Assembly: GCA_013289685.1 (NCBI GenBank)
Contig: JABCZL010000020.1
Location: 45,446-109,445 of the forward strand
Origin: Acidobacteriota bacterium
GTDB lineage: Bacteria; Acidobacteriota; Terriglobia; Terriglobales; Acidobacteriaceae
Length of the DNA stretch: 64,000 nt
Reading direction: 5' to 3'
Shown here: positions 55,401-63,185 of the stretch, piece by piece
Position numbering within the stretch: the stretch's first letter is position 1
Layout: every line of letters begins with the position of its first letter
The notes under the pieces: model-generated
What the model was told of the DNA's origin: nothing
Databases searched by the model: none
What the model saw: the letters and a program-made list of their open reading frames with translations, nothing else
Made by a program: the position numbers and the translations under genes

Positions 55401-56696
55401 ATGACGATGGGGCCGGCAGGCGGGACCAAGCAGACCTTTGCCGACGCCTATAAGAACGTGGTGTTGCAATACTGCGGCGGCGTCACCGGGCTGGGTGGCG
55501 GCGGTTGCGGCGGCTCGGCTTTACCCACCAAAGGAGTCGGACCTCAACTAGGCGCCGTCACGCCCCAACCCTTCTTCGAAGCCGCGCTGAACAATACCTA
55601 CTGCACCACCCCTGTCAATATTGGGGGAGGGACCATGGTCACCCCGACGAACTGCACCCAGGCAGTTGTCTTGAATGAAGGCGCTACCGGCACCACGAAC
55701 CTCAACAATGCCCAAGTATGGGGCATTTGGAGTGATCTGGATAACGGTGCGTTCAACTTCTCGCGCAGCATGATGAGCACGCCCATCGCCGCCAACTGCG
55801 GGCCGGGCACAAACGGCTACGGCTGCGGCGGCCAATACTCATCCGGGATCTTCGAAAACGCCAGCGTCGGCTTCGGGAACTACAATGCGGCTTACGTTTC
55901 CCTCAAGATGGCCGATTGGCGCGGATTAACCATGCAAGCCAACTTCACCTGGTCGAAGGCTCTGGGCACGGGAGCCCAGGCGCAATCCTCCAGCGAGCTG
56001 ACTGCGCTCGATTCCTTCAATCTCAAGGAAATGTACGGGCGGCAGGCCTTTGACCGCAAATTCATCTACAACATGTTCCTGGTGTACCAGCCGCCCTTCT
56101 TCAAAGGGCAGTCGGGATTCCTGGGACGCGCGTTGGGCGGCTGGACGTTCGCTACCGTCTTCACGGCGGGCTCCGGCCTTCCGTTCCAGGCGGTTACGAC
56201 CTATGCCAATTATCAGTCCTTTGGCGCATGTGATGGCGTCACCTGCGCTGACTACGACTCGGAGAATGCGGTGCCCATCGGCCCGGTTTCAGCCCACAGT
56301 CATGCCTACGCCTGCGGGATCGCGGCCGGAAACACCAGCGGTCTTGCCGCCTGTAACGGCCAGGCACCTGGGGACGGCTACCCCGTGAATGAGTTCAAGA
56401 ATGGGGCTGCCGAGTACGCGAACTGGCGCAATCCGATTCTGGGCGTCGATAACCGGGACGGAGGCTATGGCATCATCAACGGCCTGCCCTACTGGAATAT
56501 GGACTTCAGCATCAAGAAGAATATCCGGGTCACAGAGGGCGTTGGCCTGGAATTCCAGGGCGTCTTCGCGAACGTTCTAAACCATAACCAGATGCTGGAT
56601 GGGTTCCCGTGGCTCGGCGACCCATTCAGCTTTGGTGCGATCGGTGGCCAAGCGGAGGCGCGCAACATCGAGCTCGGCCTGCGCGTTCGCTTCTAA
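52470..56696 (+). CDS. TonB-dependent receptor-like outer-membrane protein with CarboxypepD_reg domain (3)
   Basis: 1408 residues, the largest gene here. ATG at 52470 follows AGGAGGG closely. The signal peptide (SSLFAVLILCSAVLWLSSAP) is followed by a CarboxypepD_reg domain (VLGAVTDQSSAVVAGATVTL), a plug-like region with IDNLPSIGRDVNTFIELQPG and YFSLDGGNNTNDMDGSGGVY, and a long barrel that ends in NIELGLRVRF. It is longer than the other two in the window by 200 residues, with extra Gly-rich loops near 1000-1060 (GVTGLGGGGCGGSALPTKGV). It is followed by a clear terminator, so it is a single-gene unit. Uptake or surface-binding substrate unknown. Confidence 0.87.
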   Translation: MRIRHQISSSLFAVLILCSAVLWLSSAPAWAQSTSTGTVLGAVTDQSSAVVAGATVTLTDTATNVARSTSTNGAGRYTFVDVNPGIYNMAVTKAGFSTTKVAKQEVKVGASLTLNLTLEVGGANVVVEVQATGAELQTMNATVGNTVTAIAIDNLPSIGRDVNTFIELQPGVSTGGDVAGAVNDQSYFSLDGGNNTNDMDGSGGVYTSMQTGLVIGDPTGNVGTQLTYAAPSGVVPTPADSVEEFKVNTAGQTADFNSSAGAEIKVVTKRGGNAFHGTAYEYYKDNNWSSNTWQNNWLNYLDSHVGLPSYHYSRFGGAIGGPLIPKEVLGGKTFFFFNYEGFKYPQSQTINRNVPSPALQAGLLLDDAPGSLGVVDYNLSNVPVLYKGTTYPAGYGCNGPCDPLNLGVNPLVSQIWSKYEPASNVANCSQSLCDNQNIQGFAGTLKTPISSKFAVGRIDHDFSSKQHFMASYRYYNMKVVGTEQVDIGGFFPGDTKGTPASVSGDPIQDWYLVAGLTTNITNNTTNDFHYSWLRNWWAWSRSGAPPQIAGLGGALEIMAGQSQTQDLAPFNSNNQNIRARFWDGHDQMFRDDISMLKGNHLFQFGGTYQHNWDWHQRNDSGGTINAYPVYSLGNGPSGSKLNNSGFQPCAGTNSLEQTTTVKNCPALSAAVLGVVSIASQVFTRSGANLNLNPPLSNAFDQSVIPYYNVYFSDTWHMKPTLTLTYGLGWALEMPPVEAQGKQAVVVDASGEPVSTVDYLESKRRAALQGQVYNPELGFALVGNTGGGRKYPYNPFYGEFSPRVAVAWNPRFDGDSLGGKIFGHDRTVVRGGYGRSYGRTNGVAQVLVPLLGLGLEQPIACNSNVVQAGAWACAPSGSGTWSNAFRVGANASATGGPTVPLSSLASPTLPQPVYPGFNNPASSAPEGLDPNFRPNVIDSFNLSIQRQLNRRMTMELGYIGRRITNEFEPIQLNGVPYMMTMGPAGGTKQTFADAYKNVVLQYCGGVTGLGGGGCGGSALPTKGVGPQLGAVTPQPFFEAALNNTYCTTPVNIGGGTMVTPTNCTQAVVLNEGATGTTNLNNAQVWGIWSDLDNGAFNFSRSMMSTPIAANCGPGTNGYGCGGQYSSGIFENASVGFGNYNAAYVSLKMADWRGLTMQANFTWSKALGTGAQAQSSSELTALDSFNLKEMYGRQAFDRKFIYNMFLVYQPPFFKGQSGFLGRALGGWTFATVFTAGSGLPFQAVTTYANYQSFGACDGVTCADYDSENAVPIGPVSAHSHAYACGIAAGNTSGLAACNGQAPGDGYPVNEFKNGAAEYANWRNPILGVDNRDGGYGIINGLPYWNMDFSIKKNIRVTEGVGLEFQGVFANVLNHNQMLDGFPWLGDPFSFGAIGGQAEARNIELGLRVRF

Positions 56697-56737
56697 CCAA
56701 CGGGAAGGTGCGCCGAAAGGTGCTTTTTTCCACATCA

Positions 56738-56774
56738 AAGGCCGCGCTCAAGGGCGCGGCCTTGATTCTTTTTC
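56738..56774 (+). terminator. Rho-independent terminator after the third receptor gene
   Basis: AAGGCCGCGC (56738-56747) and GCGCGGCCTT (56754-56763) form a perfect 10-bp stem with a six-base loop, followed by GATTCTTTTTC. It lies 42 bases after the stop. Confidence 0.88.
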
Positions 56775-58067
56775 TGGTTCGAATTGGAGGGTGCTTGCGA
56801 AAGCAAGTTTCGTCGCCCGAAGTGTTCTTGGTTGTCGACCCTCGGTTCGTTGATGGCCTGCGACCGCGAGCTACAAGCGGCTTTCGCAATGAATAACTGT
56901 TCGGCCCAGGTGCTGTGGTTGAGGTGTATCAACTACGTTGGTGAGCAGGTTGATCATCGAAGAAGCAAGATTGTTACTCTCTCAAAAGGAACCAGCTCCG
57001 CACGTCCTCTCCGACCCGCTCGCCATTTCCGCCCCGCGTCGCCCACATACCCCCCACGGGGTAGGGTAGATGCTCTTCGAGGAATCTCCATCCCTGTACT
57101 GAAGAGCGTAGTGCCTGGCTCGATCACCCAAGAAATCCCAAAACAAATAGGCAGTTTTGACGGTTCCCAGGTACCTCATCGCCTGCGCATAATTTGACTA
57201 GCACTGGCCCTGATTGTCCGCAAAAGATCCAAGGGGATGACATGACCTCAACCCATGCCGCCGAAGTTCAATCGCAGTCGCGCGATATTCGTTCTGAATG
57301 GACGGCGGCTTCCTGCGGGCCCACTGGTCCCGGCTAGCTGGGGTGCTCGGTCAGCAGAAGAGATTGATGCTGCTGGACTTGGTGGCTTCGTTTTGCAAAA
57401 CGGCAATGTGCTCACGGAAAGTTGCGGGGTACTGTTACCAGGTGCGCTCGCAGCTCAGGTTTCGGTGCTGTCTCCAACTATTTACTATACAGCATAATAT
57501 GTAAAACACAGAATATCTCAAAGATAATATTGACAGCGCTAAAGTTCGAACCAAGCGTCGCCGGTGTGTCTGCTTTCCTGCGAAAGTCTTCTGGGGCGCG
57601 CCGCCAGGACTGCTGAGTGTCCTGGGGTCGGCGCCTTCTTCGATAAAACGCGTCCTCTGACCAAGTGTAAGAAGAGCGGTCGTCTGACGTCAGGATCCCG
57701 TTATCCCCAGCCGGCAAGGAACCAAAATCAAAGATCACTCAATGAGACCACAGAGTCCGGAGATTCGCTGTCGATTAAGCAGTTTTTCCCTCATGGCCTC
57801 AGTGACCGATCCAGATGCAGACGAGCACTCTTCGGTCAGCATTACACTTGGCTTCGCCAAATTCGAAGTCTTCGGTGCGTTCTCAGGTTCCAGCATGGAA
57901 GCGCCAGGCTCATCCTCTGCTTCCCTCGGTGCCGACGATGACTGCTTCGCCAAGAGCTTTCCTAGTCCGGTAAAGCAAGAGTTGCTGACCATCCGGGACC
58001 TGGGCGTCCTTAATTCTGTTTCGCCTGCCGCCTCGGCTTGCCATCAGCATATTTTCCCATGTATTCT
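56775..58067. other. Gene-poor, probably decayed region
   Basis: About 1.3 kb with no convincing gene. A 31-codon frame at 57242-57337 has a fair ribosome site (AGGGG) and opens TSTHAAEVQSQSRDIRSEW but ends soon in TAG, so it may be a truncated gene start. An AT-rich patch lies at about 57475-57540. The open frame that runs from 57742 into the TetR gene has no family likeness before 58096, and neither does a minus frame over 57735-57992. Confidence 0.45.
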
Positions 58068-58081
58068 TGAGTATGCACTCA
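58068..58081. promoter_or_regulatory. Candidate TetR operator
   Basis: TGAGTATGCACTCA: 5-bp inverted arms (TGAGT/ACTCA) around ATGC, 14 bases before the TetR start. The placement suits autoregulation. Confidence 0.45.
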
Positions 58082-58095
58082 GTAATAGAATCTCA

Positions 58096-58674
58096 GTGGC
58101 GCGCCCTAAGAGCGAGGACAAACGAAATGCGATCCTAGACGCCGCGACCCGCGTATTTGCGGAGCGAGGTCTTAGCGCTGCCCCAACGTCGGAGATATCA
58201 AAACGGGCCGGCGTCGCCGAGGGAACTCTGTTTACATACTTCGAGACCAAGGGTGATTTGATCAATGCCCTGTACCGGTCGATCAAGTTAGAACTGGCAG
58301 ACGCGATGATGTCCGGTTTTCCGCGTAAGAAGAATGTTCGCACCAGGCTGCGACATGTGTGGGATCGCTACGTGAATTGGGGGGTGACCAACCCTGAGCA
58401 GCGCAAGGTCCTGGCCCAACTGCAGGTTTCGGAGATGCTTTCGAAAGAGTCGATCGAAGCAGGGGGCGCACCCTTCGTGGAAATGCAAAATATGATTCGC
58501 GACGCGATTGATCAGCACATTCTACGGGTGGACGTTCCGATTGAGATGATTTCGGAGATGATGGCGGCTGTGGCGGAAGCCTCCATGAACCTGATTGCGC
58601 TGAAACCGGCTATGGCAAACAAGTATCGCAACAGTGGATTTGAGGTCTACTGGGCTGGGATCGCTCGGAAATAA
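58096..58674 (+). CDS. TetR/AcrR-family transcriptional regulator
   Basis: 192 residues from a GTG at 58096 (ARPKSEDKRNAILDAATRVF), the normal TetR start. The helix-turn-helix is complete: FAERGLSAAPTSEISKRAGV followed by AEGTLFTYFETKGDLINALY. The C-terminal ligand domain (for example RLRHVWDRYVNWGVTNPEQR) is of average length and resembles the group that controls efflux or fatty-acid-type genes. A palindrome just upstream could be its operator. No efflux or enzyme gene adjoins it: the sequence on both sides is decayed, so its former target was probably lost or lies elsewhere. Confidence 0.87.
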   Translation: MARPKSEDKRNAILDAATRVFAERGLSAAPTSEISKRAGVAEGTLFTYFETKGDLINALYRSIKLELADAMMSGFPRKKNVRTRLRHVWDRYVNWGVTNPEQRKVLAQLQVSEMLSKESIEAGGAPFVEMQNMIRDAIDQHILRVDVPIEMISEMMAAVAEASMNLIALKPAMANKYRNSGFEVYWAGIARK

Positions 58675-58794
58675 TTTGAATCCGATAAATGAGTGAGTAA
58701 TCAGATACCAATTAGATTGAGGGCAAGATGAGGGTTGCAGCGGACAGGCGTAGCTCTCGCAGGGCTCTCGTGAAGCTGGAGCAATAGATCGTTA

Positions 58795-58881
58795 AGACCT
58801 GTAGACGACGCCCATCCCACCACCGCCGAGCTTCTCGAAGATGCGCTAGCGCGAAATGGTCTGGCCGATCAGTGGAGCAGA
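58795..58881 (-). pseudogene. Relic of a Ser/Thr protein kinase N-terminus
   Basis: On the minus strand, 29 codons read SAPLIGQTISR, a stop (TAG in place of a tyrosine codon), then RIFEKLGGGGMGVVYRS. GQTISxYRIxEKLGxGGMGVVY is the start of PknB-type kinases, with the glycine-rich ATP loop. Nothing recognisable of the remaining domain follows. It is a fossil of a kinase gene. Confidence 0.75.
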
Positions 58882-58955
58882 ATCCTACGTCTGTGAAACA
58901 GGCAAGTCAATGAAAGCGATCGAGTTGGCGATAGTTCAAAAGGATGGTTGTTGAT

Positions 58956-58974
58956 AAATCCCCATATCGCTCAT
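58956..58974. repeat. Dispersed repeat, left of the island
   Basis: AAATCCCCATATCGCTCAT. It matches 63454-63472 (AAATCCCCATTTCACTCAT) at 17 of 19 positions, in the same orientation; the two copies bracket the 59.0-63.2 kb genes. Confidence 0.55.
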
Positions 58975-59071
58975 TGACACCGAAAAAGGCGAAAGAAAAG
59001 CGCACGCTTGTGATATGGCCTGGTTTCGACATTTGACCATCTGGAGCGGACAATGTCACCGAGAGTGCGAC

Positions 59072-59479
59072 ATGACAGCCTCACGTTGCTCCTTCTGCAA
59101 CAGAACCGTCAACGAAGTCGGACGGATTATCAGCGGTCCTAATCCGGCGTGCACCGTGCACATCTGCAACGAGTGCGTGGAAGTGAGTGTTGGCATTCTG
59201 CGCGACGGTACGGGTGAAGTTGACATGCCCAAACGATTCAAGCAACGCCCCTCGTCTTACGATGGCCTTCACTTCATCATGACGTTTTTGCAGAGTACAG
59301 CTGAGATAAGTGCCATTTTTCTTGCCATTTTTCTATTGACTTACCACCGATTTCAGATAGACTGCCGCTGCTTGTTGGGGCTGAAAGCTCGCGTTTTGTG
59401 GCGTGCTGATCCCGCTCGGTGCAGCGCTCGCTACACCCCACCCAGCAGGTTTGGAGTCGTAGGATTTCTGCAGTGCTGA
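59072..59479 (+). CDS. Stand-alone ClpX-type zinc-finger protein
   Basis: 135 residues from the ATG at 59072 (GAGAG upstream). The first 45 residues match the ClpX N-terminal zinc domain: SRCSFCNRTVNEVGRIISGP and later CTVHICNECVEVSVGIL, with four cysteines in two CxxC pairs. The AAA+ ATPase part of ClpX is absent. The middle (IMTFLQSTAEISAIFLAIFL) could span the membrane and the rest is basic without likeness, so the true protein may end earlier or be degraded. Such zinc domains bind substrates or adaptors of Clp proteases; a regulatory or decoy role is possible, but that is inference. Confidence 0.6.
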   Translation: MTASRCSFCNRTVNEVGRIISGPNPACTVHICNECVEVSVGILRDGTGEVDMPKRFKQRPSSYDGLHFIMTFLQSTAEISAIFLAIFLLTYHRFQIDCRCLLGLKARVLWRADPARCSARYTPPSRFGVVGFLQC

Positions 59480-59496
59480 CCATCAGAAGTGATCAG

Positions 59497-59751
59497 ATGA
59501 AGGCGATGGGCGGGACGAACCAGCTCACCATCGTACCGTGTCCCCAAAACGCGACTTGGGTAGAAATCGAGCTTCTCGATGACCAGGGGAACCCGGTTGG
59601 GGGTGCCCGATACAGCATAGAATTGCCGGATGGCTCAGTCCATAATGGTACTCTCGACTCTCAAGGCGTGGCTCGTTACGACGGCATCATTCCCGGTGCG
59701 TGCTCAATAAACTTCCCCGATTACGACGGCAAAGACTGGCATCGTAAGTAG
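59497..59751 (+). CDS. Small Ig-like (carboxypeptidase-regulatory-like) domain protein of the effector-island type
   Basis: 84 residues from the ATG at 59497. After a short head comes WVEIELLDDQGNPVGGARYS, then IELPDGSVHNGTLDSQGVAR and IIPGACSINFPDYDGKDW, one beta-sandwich domain. This exact style (EIELxDxxGxPV ... YxIELPDGxxxxGTLDxxGxAR ... IxPGxCxxxFPxxDxxxW) is common in proteins encoded with type VI-like secretion or polymorphic-toxin genes, as adaptor or fused domain. It is the first gene of a four-part island read in one direction. Function unknown; no export signal. Confidence 0.65.
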   Translation: MKAMGGTNQLTIVPCPQNATWVEIELLDDQGNPVGGARYSIELPDGSVHNGTLDSQGVARYDGIIPGACSINFPDYDGKDWHRK

Positions 59752-59785
59752 CAACTAAGCAAAAGGGAGAATAGATTCGTCCGGG

Positions 59786-59863
59786 CACCTCGACAACAAC
59801 GGCTCCGCCGGCTACTACCCCATCGACCCGGACCTCGACGGCGCCCACTGGGCGGAATGCTGA
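59786..59863 (+). pseudogene. Tail fragment of a second Ig-like domain gene
   Basis: The frame reads HLDNNGSAGYYPIDPDLDGA and HWAEC before a TGA at 59861-59863. It parallels the end of the 59497 protein (TLDSQGVARYDGIIPGACSI ... YDGKDW), but no start or first half is present. It is probably what remains of a duplicated gene. Confidence 0.5.
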
Positions 59864-59878
59864 ACCCGCGGGGAAAAC

Positions 59879-62518
59879 ATGAAGGATGAGCGATCGGTAG
59901 CCCCCGACGAAAACATTTTTCAACTGCACCGTATCCGCCTCTGCCGTGTCGTGCTCGATTCGCTTCCGGAGTTCAATCAGGGTGCTGCCGAGTCCAAAGA
60001 CAAGAAGACCTGGTTCGAGCTCGCGGCCGAACGTCTGAAGATCGAAATCGTCACGAACGCCTACGTCATCCTGCTCCGGATCGATTACTGCGACACCATC
60101 ATGCGGGAGAGCCTCGAACACGGAGTCTTCGCGCGGACCGACGGCAACGGCGAACTGGTCTACATCTGCGACCTCGTCGACGCCGACGATTCCGCGCTGA
60201 GCCGCACCTCGAACGATCCCATGCTCTTCAACTACATGGAGGAGGTGCTCTGCTTCTGGACGCAAGCTCGCGAGGGCTTCACGAACGTGCTCGGCAAGCT
60301 GCAGGCCGACACCGACCAGGCGGTCGCGGACTTCTTCGAATTGCGCACCGTCCAAGATGGCTTCACTTTTTCCAATCGCTGGAACGAGGACCTCCGCGAC
60401 GACCCCTTCGACCTGCTCGAACCCCTAGTCGGTGGACCAGCCCGGCTCGCCCTCATCCGCGAAGTCCTCGTGGGCTACCCCGCTGGAAAGCAATATACCG
60501 GCTTCTTCCCCGCTCAGGTCGTAGACATGTGGCTGCACGCGTCGGACCCGATGCTGCCTGCCAGGGACACTTCGGAATACGTGGGCTACTGGATGGTCGG
60601 GTCCAAAGCCATTTACGCCCTATACCTCGCCGAACTCTTGTACTATCACACGCTTTCGCTTCCACAGCGCTACGCCTCCGATTTCGCGACCTTCGCGCAG
60701 GCCAGGGATCTAGTAGAGAAATCGAGATCCGGCGAGCGCGATCCGAGCCTCGACGAAGCGACGCAGACCTTTTACATGGGCACGTATCCCTTCAAGTACG
60801 CCTGGTGGCTGGAATACCGCAACTACGCCTACTCCTGCGCGCGCAATGGCGGGGTCTCGCGCGACCTGTTCCGCACCGCCATCGACTTCAACTGGGCGAC
60901 GCAGAGCGACGGATGGTGGCAGGCCGCCGACGACATCCTCCGCATCGAACCCAAGGCCATCCACCCTGTGGACCACACCAAACCGGTCAACTATCCCGAT
61001 ATGTGGCACACGATCGGTGAAGACGCTGCGATGGCTATCTTCGACTTCTATCGCTTCGGCCTTGAATACGAAGAAAACCACTGGTTCGACACCATCGAAG
61101 AAACCGAAGAAGACTTAAAGAGGATGACTGGCGAGATTCTGGCGCAGGTTCGGGAATACCTGGGAAAGTATGTCACTAAGTCGGCGCTCATCGCGCAGAT
61201 GGGCTTCTGGTACCCCGATGATCCAGACCGACGCGGCGAATTGATCCACCGGTACCTGACGATTTCCGACCAGACGGGCTATGACTGGAGCACCGATGCC
61301 GAACACGACCTCAAGTACGAATCCATGCTCAAGGAGTTTGCCGAATGGTTCGGAACGCTTCTCAAGAAGGTCACCGAAACCATCGAACACCACTACGAAA
61401 AGCTTGAGACCCTCCAGAAACTCGCGAACAATCTCGCGAACAAAGAGCATGAGATCACGTTGTTCATCGGGCGCTTTGCCGATTGGGAAAAGCGGATTGG
61501 CCGCTATCAAGACCTTCAGGAACTCCCGGACCAGCAGTTTCAGAAGCTCAAGCTGACGCGGCAGAACATCAGGAAGCTTATCAAAGGCGCGGAAGTCAAA
61601 GTCCCCAAAATCACCATCAGCGCCGTCACCACCAGTGGCGAGAAGACTGTCTTCGAGTTGCAGTTCCTGGAAGACGAAGTCGACGACGTCGCTTTGGACC
61701 GACGCCTCGTGCAAAAAGTGATCAAGACCCGTGACGTCGATCTCGACAAATTGCTCAAACTCAAGAAGTATGAACACCACGCCCATCTCGAGCATGTCAA
61801 GCTCTGGCCCAAGTGCCTTGTGGCCGCCGGGCAGTGGATCGGCCTCGTGGTCAACAGCCAGAAGCTGATCGAAGAGTTCAAGAAGGACTCCAATGGCGAA
61901 ATCGGTATGGCGCTTGTCAAGGTCGGACACGATGTGTTCGAAGTGGCCGATGGCACCCCCGAACTCCTCTCTGCCCTCCGTCACTCCCCGGTGGCCGAGG
62001 AGCTCGGGACGCTCGTAGCCCGAAAGCTGGTGGTGAAAGGCGGCGCCGCGGTTCTGGAGGTGGTGATCAATTACCACGACGGCGCGCAGATCCTGTTCAT
62101 GGACGAGGATAGCCCCGCCGTCGAGGCAGCTGCGGAAGGCCGGCAGACCATTGCGACGCTTCAGAAGATGAAGGGCGTCGTGCTGGTAACAGGAACGACC
62201 ATTGGTGTGATTGCGGGAGGCGCCGCCTTCGTGGGCGCCGTGGGCGCCGGTGCGGGAGTGGGAGCGGCAGTTGGCGCAGCCCTGCCGCCGCTCGGGCTGG
62301 CGCTCGCCATCACCGCCGCAGTCGTGGTCGTCATTGACGTCGGGATTTATCTGCTGTATGGCCCCGCCAACATCATGGAGGAACTACTGAAGGAATTGCA
62401 CAAGGCCAACGGGCGCGAATTCGGAGTTCAATGGGTCACCGAGACCAAACCCACGAAGCATCGCACCATCGACGAGATCGAGCGCTTCCAGAAGCGCGTT
62501 CCTGCTCTGTTGAGTTGA
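59879..62518 (+). CDS. Large unrecognised protein with Gly/Ala-rich hydrophobic segment; candidate toxin-like cargo
   Basis: 879 residues from the ATG at 59879 with GGGG six bases upstream. No known domain was recognised. Residues 1-480 are soluble and rich in Trp, Tyr and acidic residues (for example GTYPFKYAWWLEYRNYAYSC). About 490-570 are charged and helical, likely coiled (TETIEHHYEKLETLQKLANN). Residues 765-830 form one long hydrophobic stretch, starting KGVVLVTGTTIGVIAGGAAF and then almost only Gly, Ala and Val, followed by a charged tail. Membrane-active toxins and type VI effectors often have such a segment. It lies between an Ig-like gene and a LysM/peptidoglycan-binding gene (start four bases after its stop), which supports secreted cargo. 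There is no signal peptide. Function is inferred only from context. Confidence 0.6.
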   Translation: MKDERSVAPDENIFQLHRIRLCRVVLDSLPEFNQGAAESKDKKTWFELAAERLKIEIVTNAYVILLRIDYCDTIMRESLEHGVFARTDGNGELVYICDLVDADDSALSRTSNDPMLFNYMEEVLCFWTQAREGFTNVLGKLQADTDQAVADFFELRTVQDGFTFSNRWNEDLRDDPFDLLEPLVGGPARLALIREVLVGYPAGKQYTGFFPAQVVDMWLHASDPMLPARDTSEYVGYWMVGSKAIYALYLAELLYYHTLSLPQRYASDFATFAQARDLVEKSRSGERDPSLDEATQTFYMGTYPFKYAWWLEYRNYAYSCARNGGVSRDLFRTAIDFNWATQSDGWWQAADDILRIEPKAIHPVDHTKPVNYPDMWHTIGEDAAMAIFDFYRFGLEYEENHWFDTIEETEEDLKRMTGEILAQVREYLGKYVTKSALIAQMGFWYPDDPDRRGELIHRYLTISDQTGYDWSTDAEHDLKYESMLKEFAEWFGTLLKKVTETIEHHYEKLETLQKLANNLANKEHEITLFIGRFADWEKRIGRYQDLQELPDQQFQKLKLTRQNIRKLIKGAEVKVPKITISAVTTSGEKTVFELQFLEDEVDDVALDRRLVQKVIKTRDVDLDKLLKLKKYEHHAHLEHVKLWPKCLVAAGQWIGLVVNSQKLIEEFKKDSNGEIGMALVKVGHDVFEVADGTPELLSALRHSPVAEELGTLVARKLVVKGGAAVLEVVINYHDGAQILFMDEDSPAVEAAAEGRQTIATLQKMKGVVLVTGTTIGVIAGGAAFVGAVGAGAGVGAAVGAALPPLGLALAITAAVVVVIDVGIYLLYGPANIMEELLKELHKANGREFGVQWVTETKPTKHRTIDEIERFQKRVPALLS

Positions 62519-62522
62519 CACC

Positions 62523-63185
62523 ATGGGTTTCCAATACACCGTCAAGCGCGGAGACCATTTAGCAAAGATCGCCGCCCAATTTGGCTTCCGCAAATGGGAG
62601 ACCATCTATCAGCACGGCAAGAACGCCGATTTTCGCGCCAAGCGGACCAACCCGAACGTGATCTTCGCCGGCGACCAGATCTACATCCCCGACAAGGACC
62701 CCAAGAAGGAGCCGGGCGCCACCGGCAAACGGCACACCTTCCAGCTTGTGCCGCGAACACTCGACCTCAAGGTTCAGATAAAAGACCATCATGGTCATGC
62801 CCTCGCCAAGGAACCCTACATCCTGAAATTCGGGAATGAGACACGGGAAGGCGATACCTCCCCGGCCGGCTGGCTGCACGAGAAGATCCCCGTCACGATG
62901 GAAAAGGCCACCCTTTACCTGAAGCGTCAGAAGATCCGGTGGAACCTCCATGTCGGTCACCTCGATCCGGTGATGGATGAAGATACGCAGGATCCTGTCG
63001 TCTACGGTGTCCAGCAGCGCTTGAACAACTTGGGCTTCGACTGCGGCAAAGAAGACGGTGTCATGGGACCGAAGACCGAATGGGCTCTCAAGATGTTCCA
63101 GTATCGGATCATGAAGCGCCCGGACCCCGACGGCCAGCCGGACACCGACACACTCGAGGCGCTTAAGTCCGGCCACGTCTCCTAA
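62523..63185 (+). CDS. LysM, Ig-like and peptidoglycan-binding domain protein
   Basis: 220 residues, ATG at 62523, four bases after the stop of the 879-residue protein, so co-transcribed. A LysM domain is at about 5-57 (YTVKRGDHLAKIAAQFGFRK ... IFAGDQIYIPD). The middle, about 80-140, is an Ig-like domain (LDLKVQIKDHHGHALAKEPY) of the same type as the 59497 protein. The end, about 155-215, is a PG_binding_1 domain (VVYGVQQRLNNLGFDCGKED, GPKTEWALKMFQY). This three-part layout is known to me from gene sets around VgrG and toxins in myxobacteria and other type VI-bearing bacteria. It probably links cargo to peptidoglycan or to the injection spike. No signal peptide. Confidence 0.78.
   Translation: MGFQYTVKRGDHLAKIAAQFGFRKWETIYQHGKNADFRAKRTNPNVIFAGDQIYIPDKDPKKEPGATGKRHTFQLVPRTLDLKVQIKDHHGHALAKEPYILKFGNETREGDTSPAGWLHEKIPVTMEKATLYLKRQKIRWNLHVGHLDPVMDEDTQDPVVYGVQQRLNNLGFDCGKEDGVMGPKTEWALKMFQYRIMKRPDPDGQPDTDTLEALKSGHVS

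Noticed and set aside
56770..56785. GGTTCGAATT resembling a tRNA T-arm
   Set aside because: No cloverleaf can be drawn around it; no tRNA gene was found in the window.
57255..57497. 80-codon plus-strand open frame
   Set aside because: No ribosome site, no recognisable pattern, in a gene-poor region with several overlapping frames.
57742..58095. 118-codon extension of the TetR gene
   Set aside because: No likeness to TetR proteins, which start at ARPKSEDKRN; low-complexity Ser-rich sequence; the inverted repeat at 58068 suits an operator better than coding sequence.
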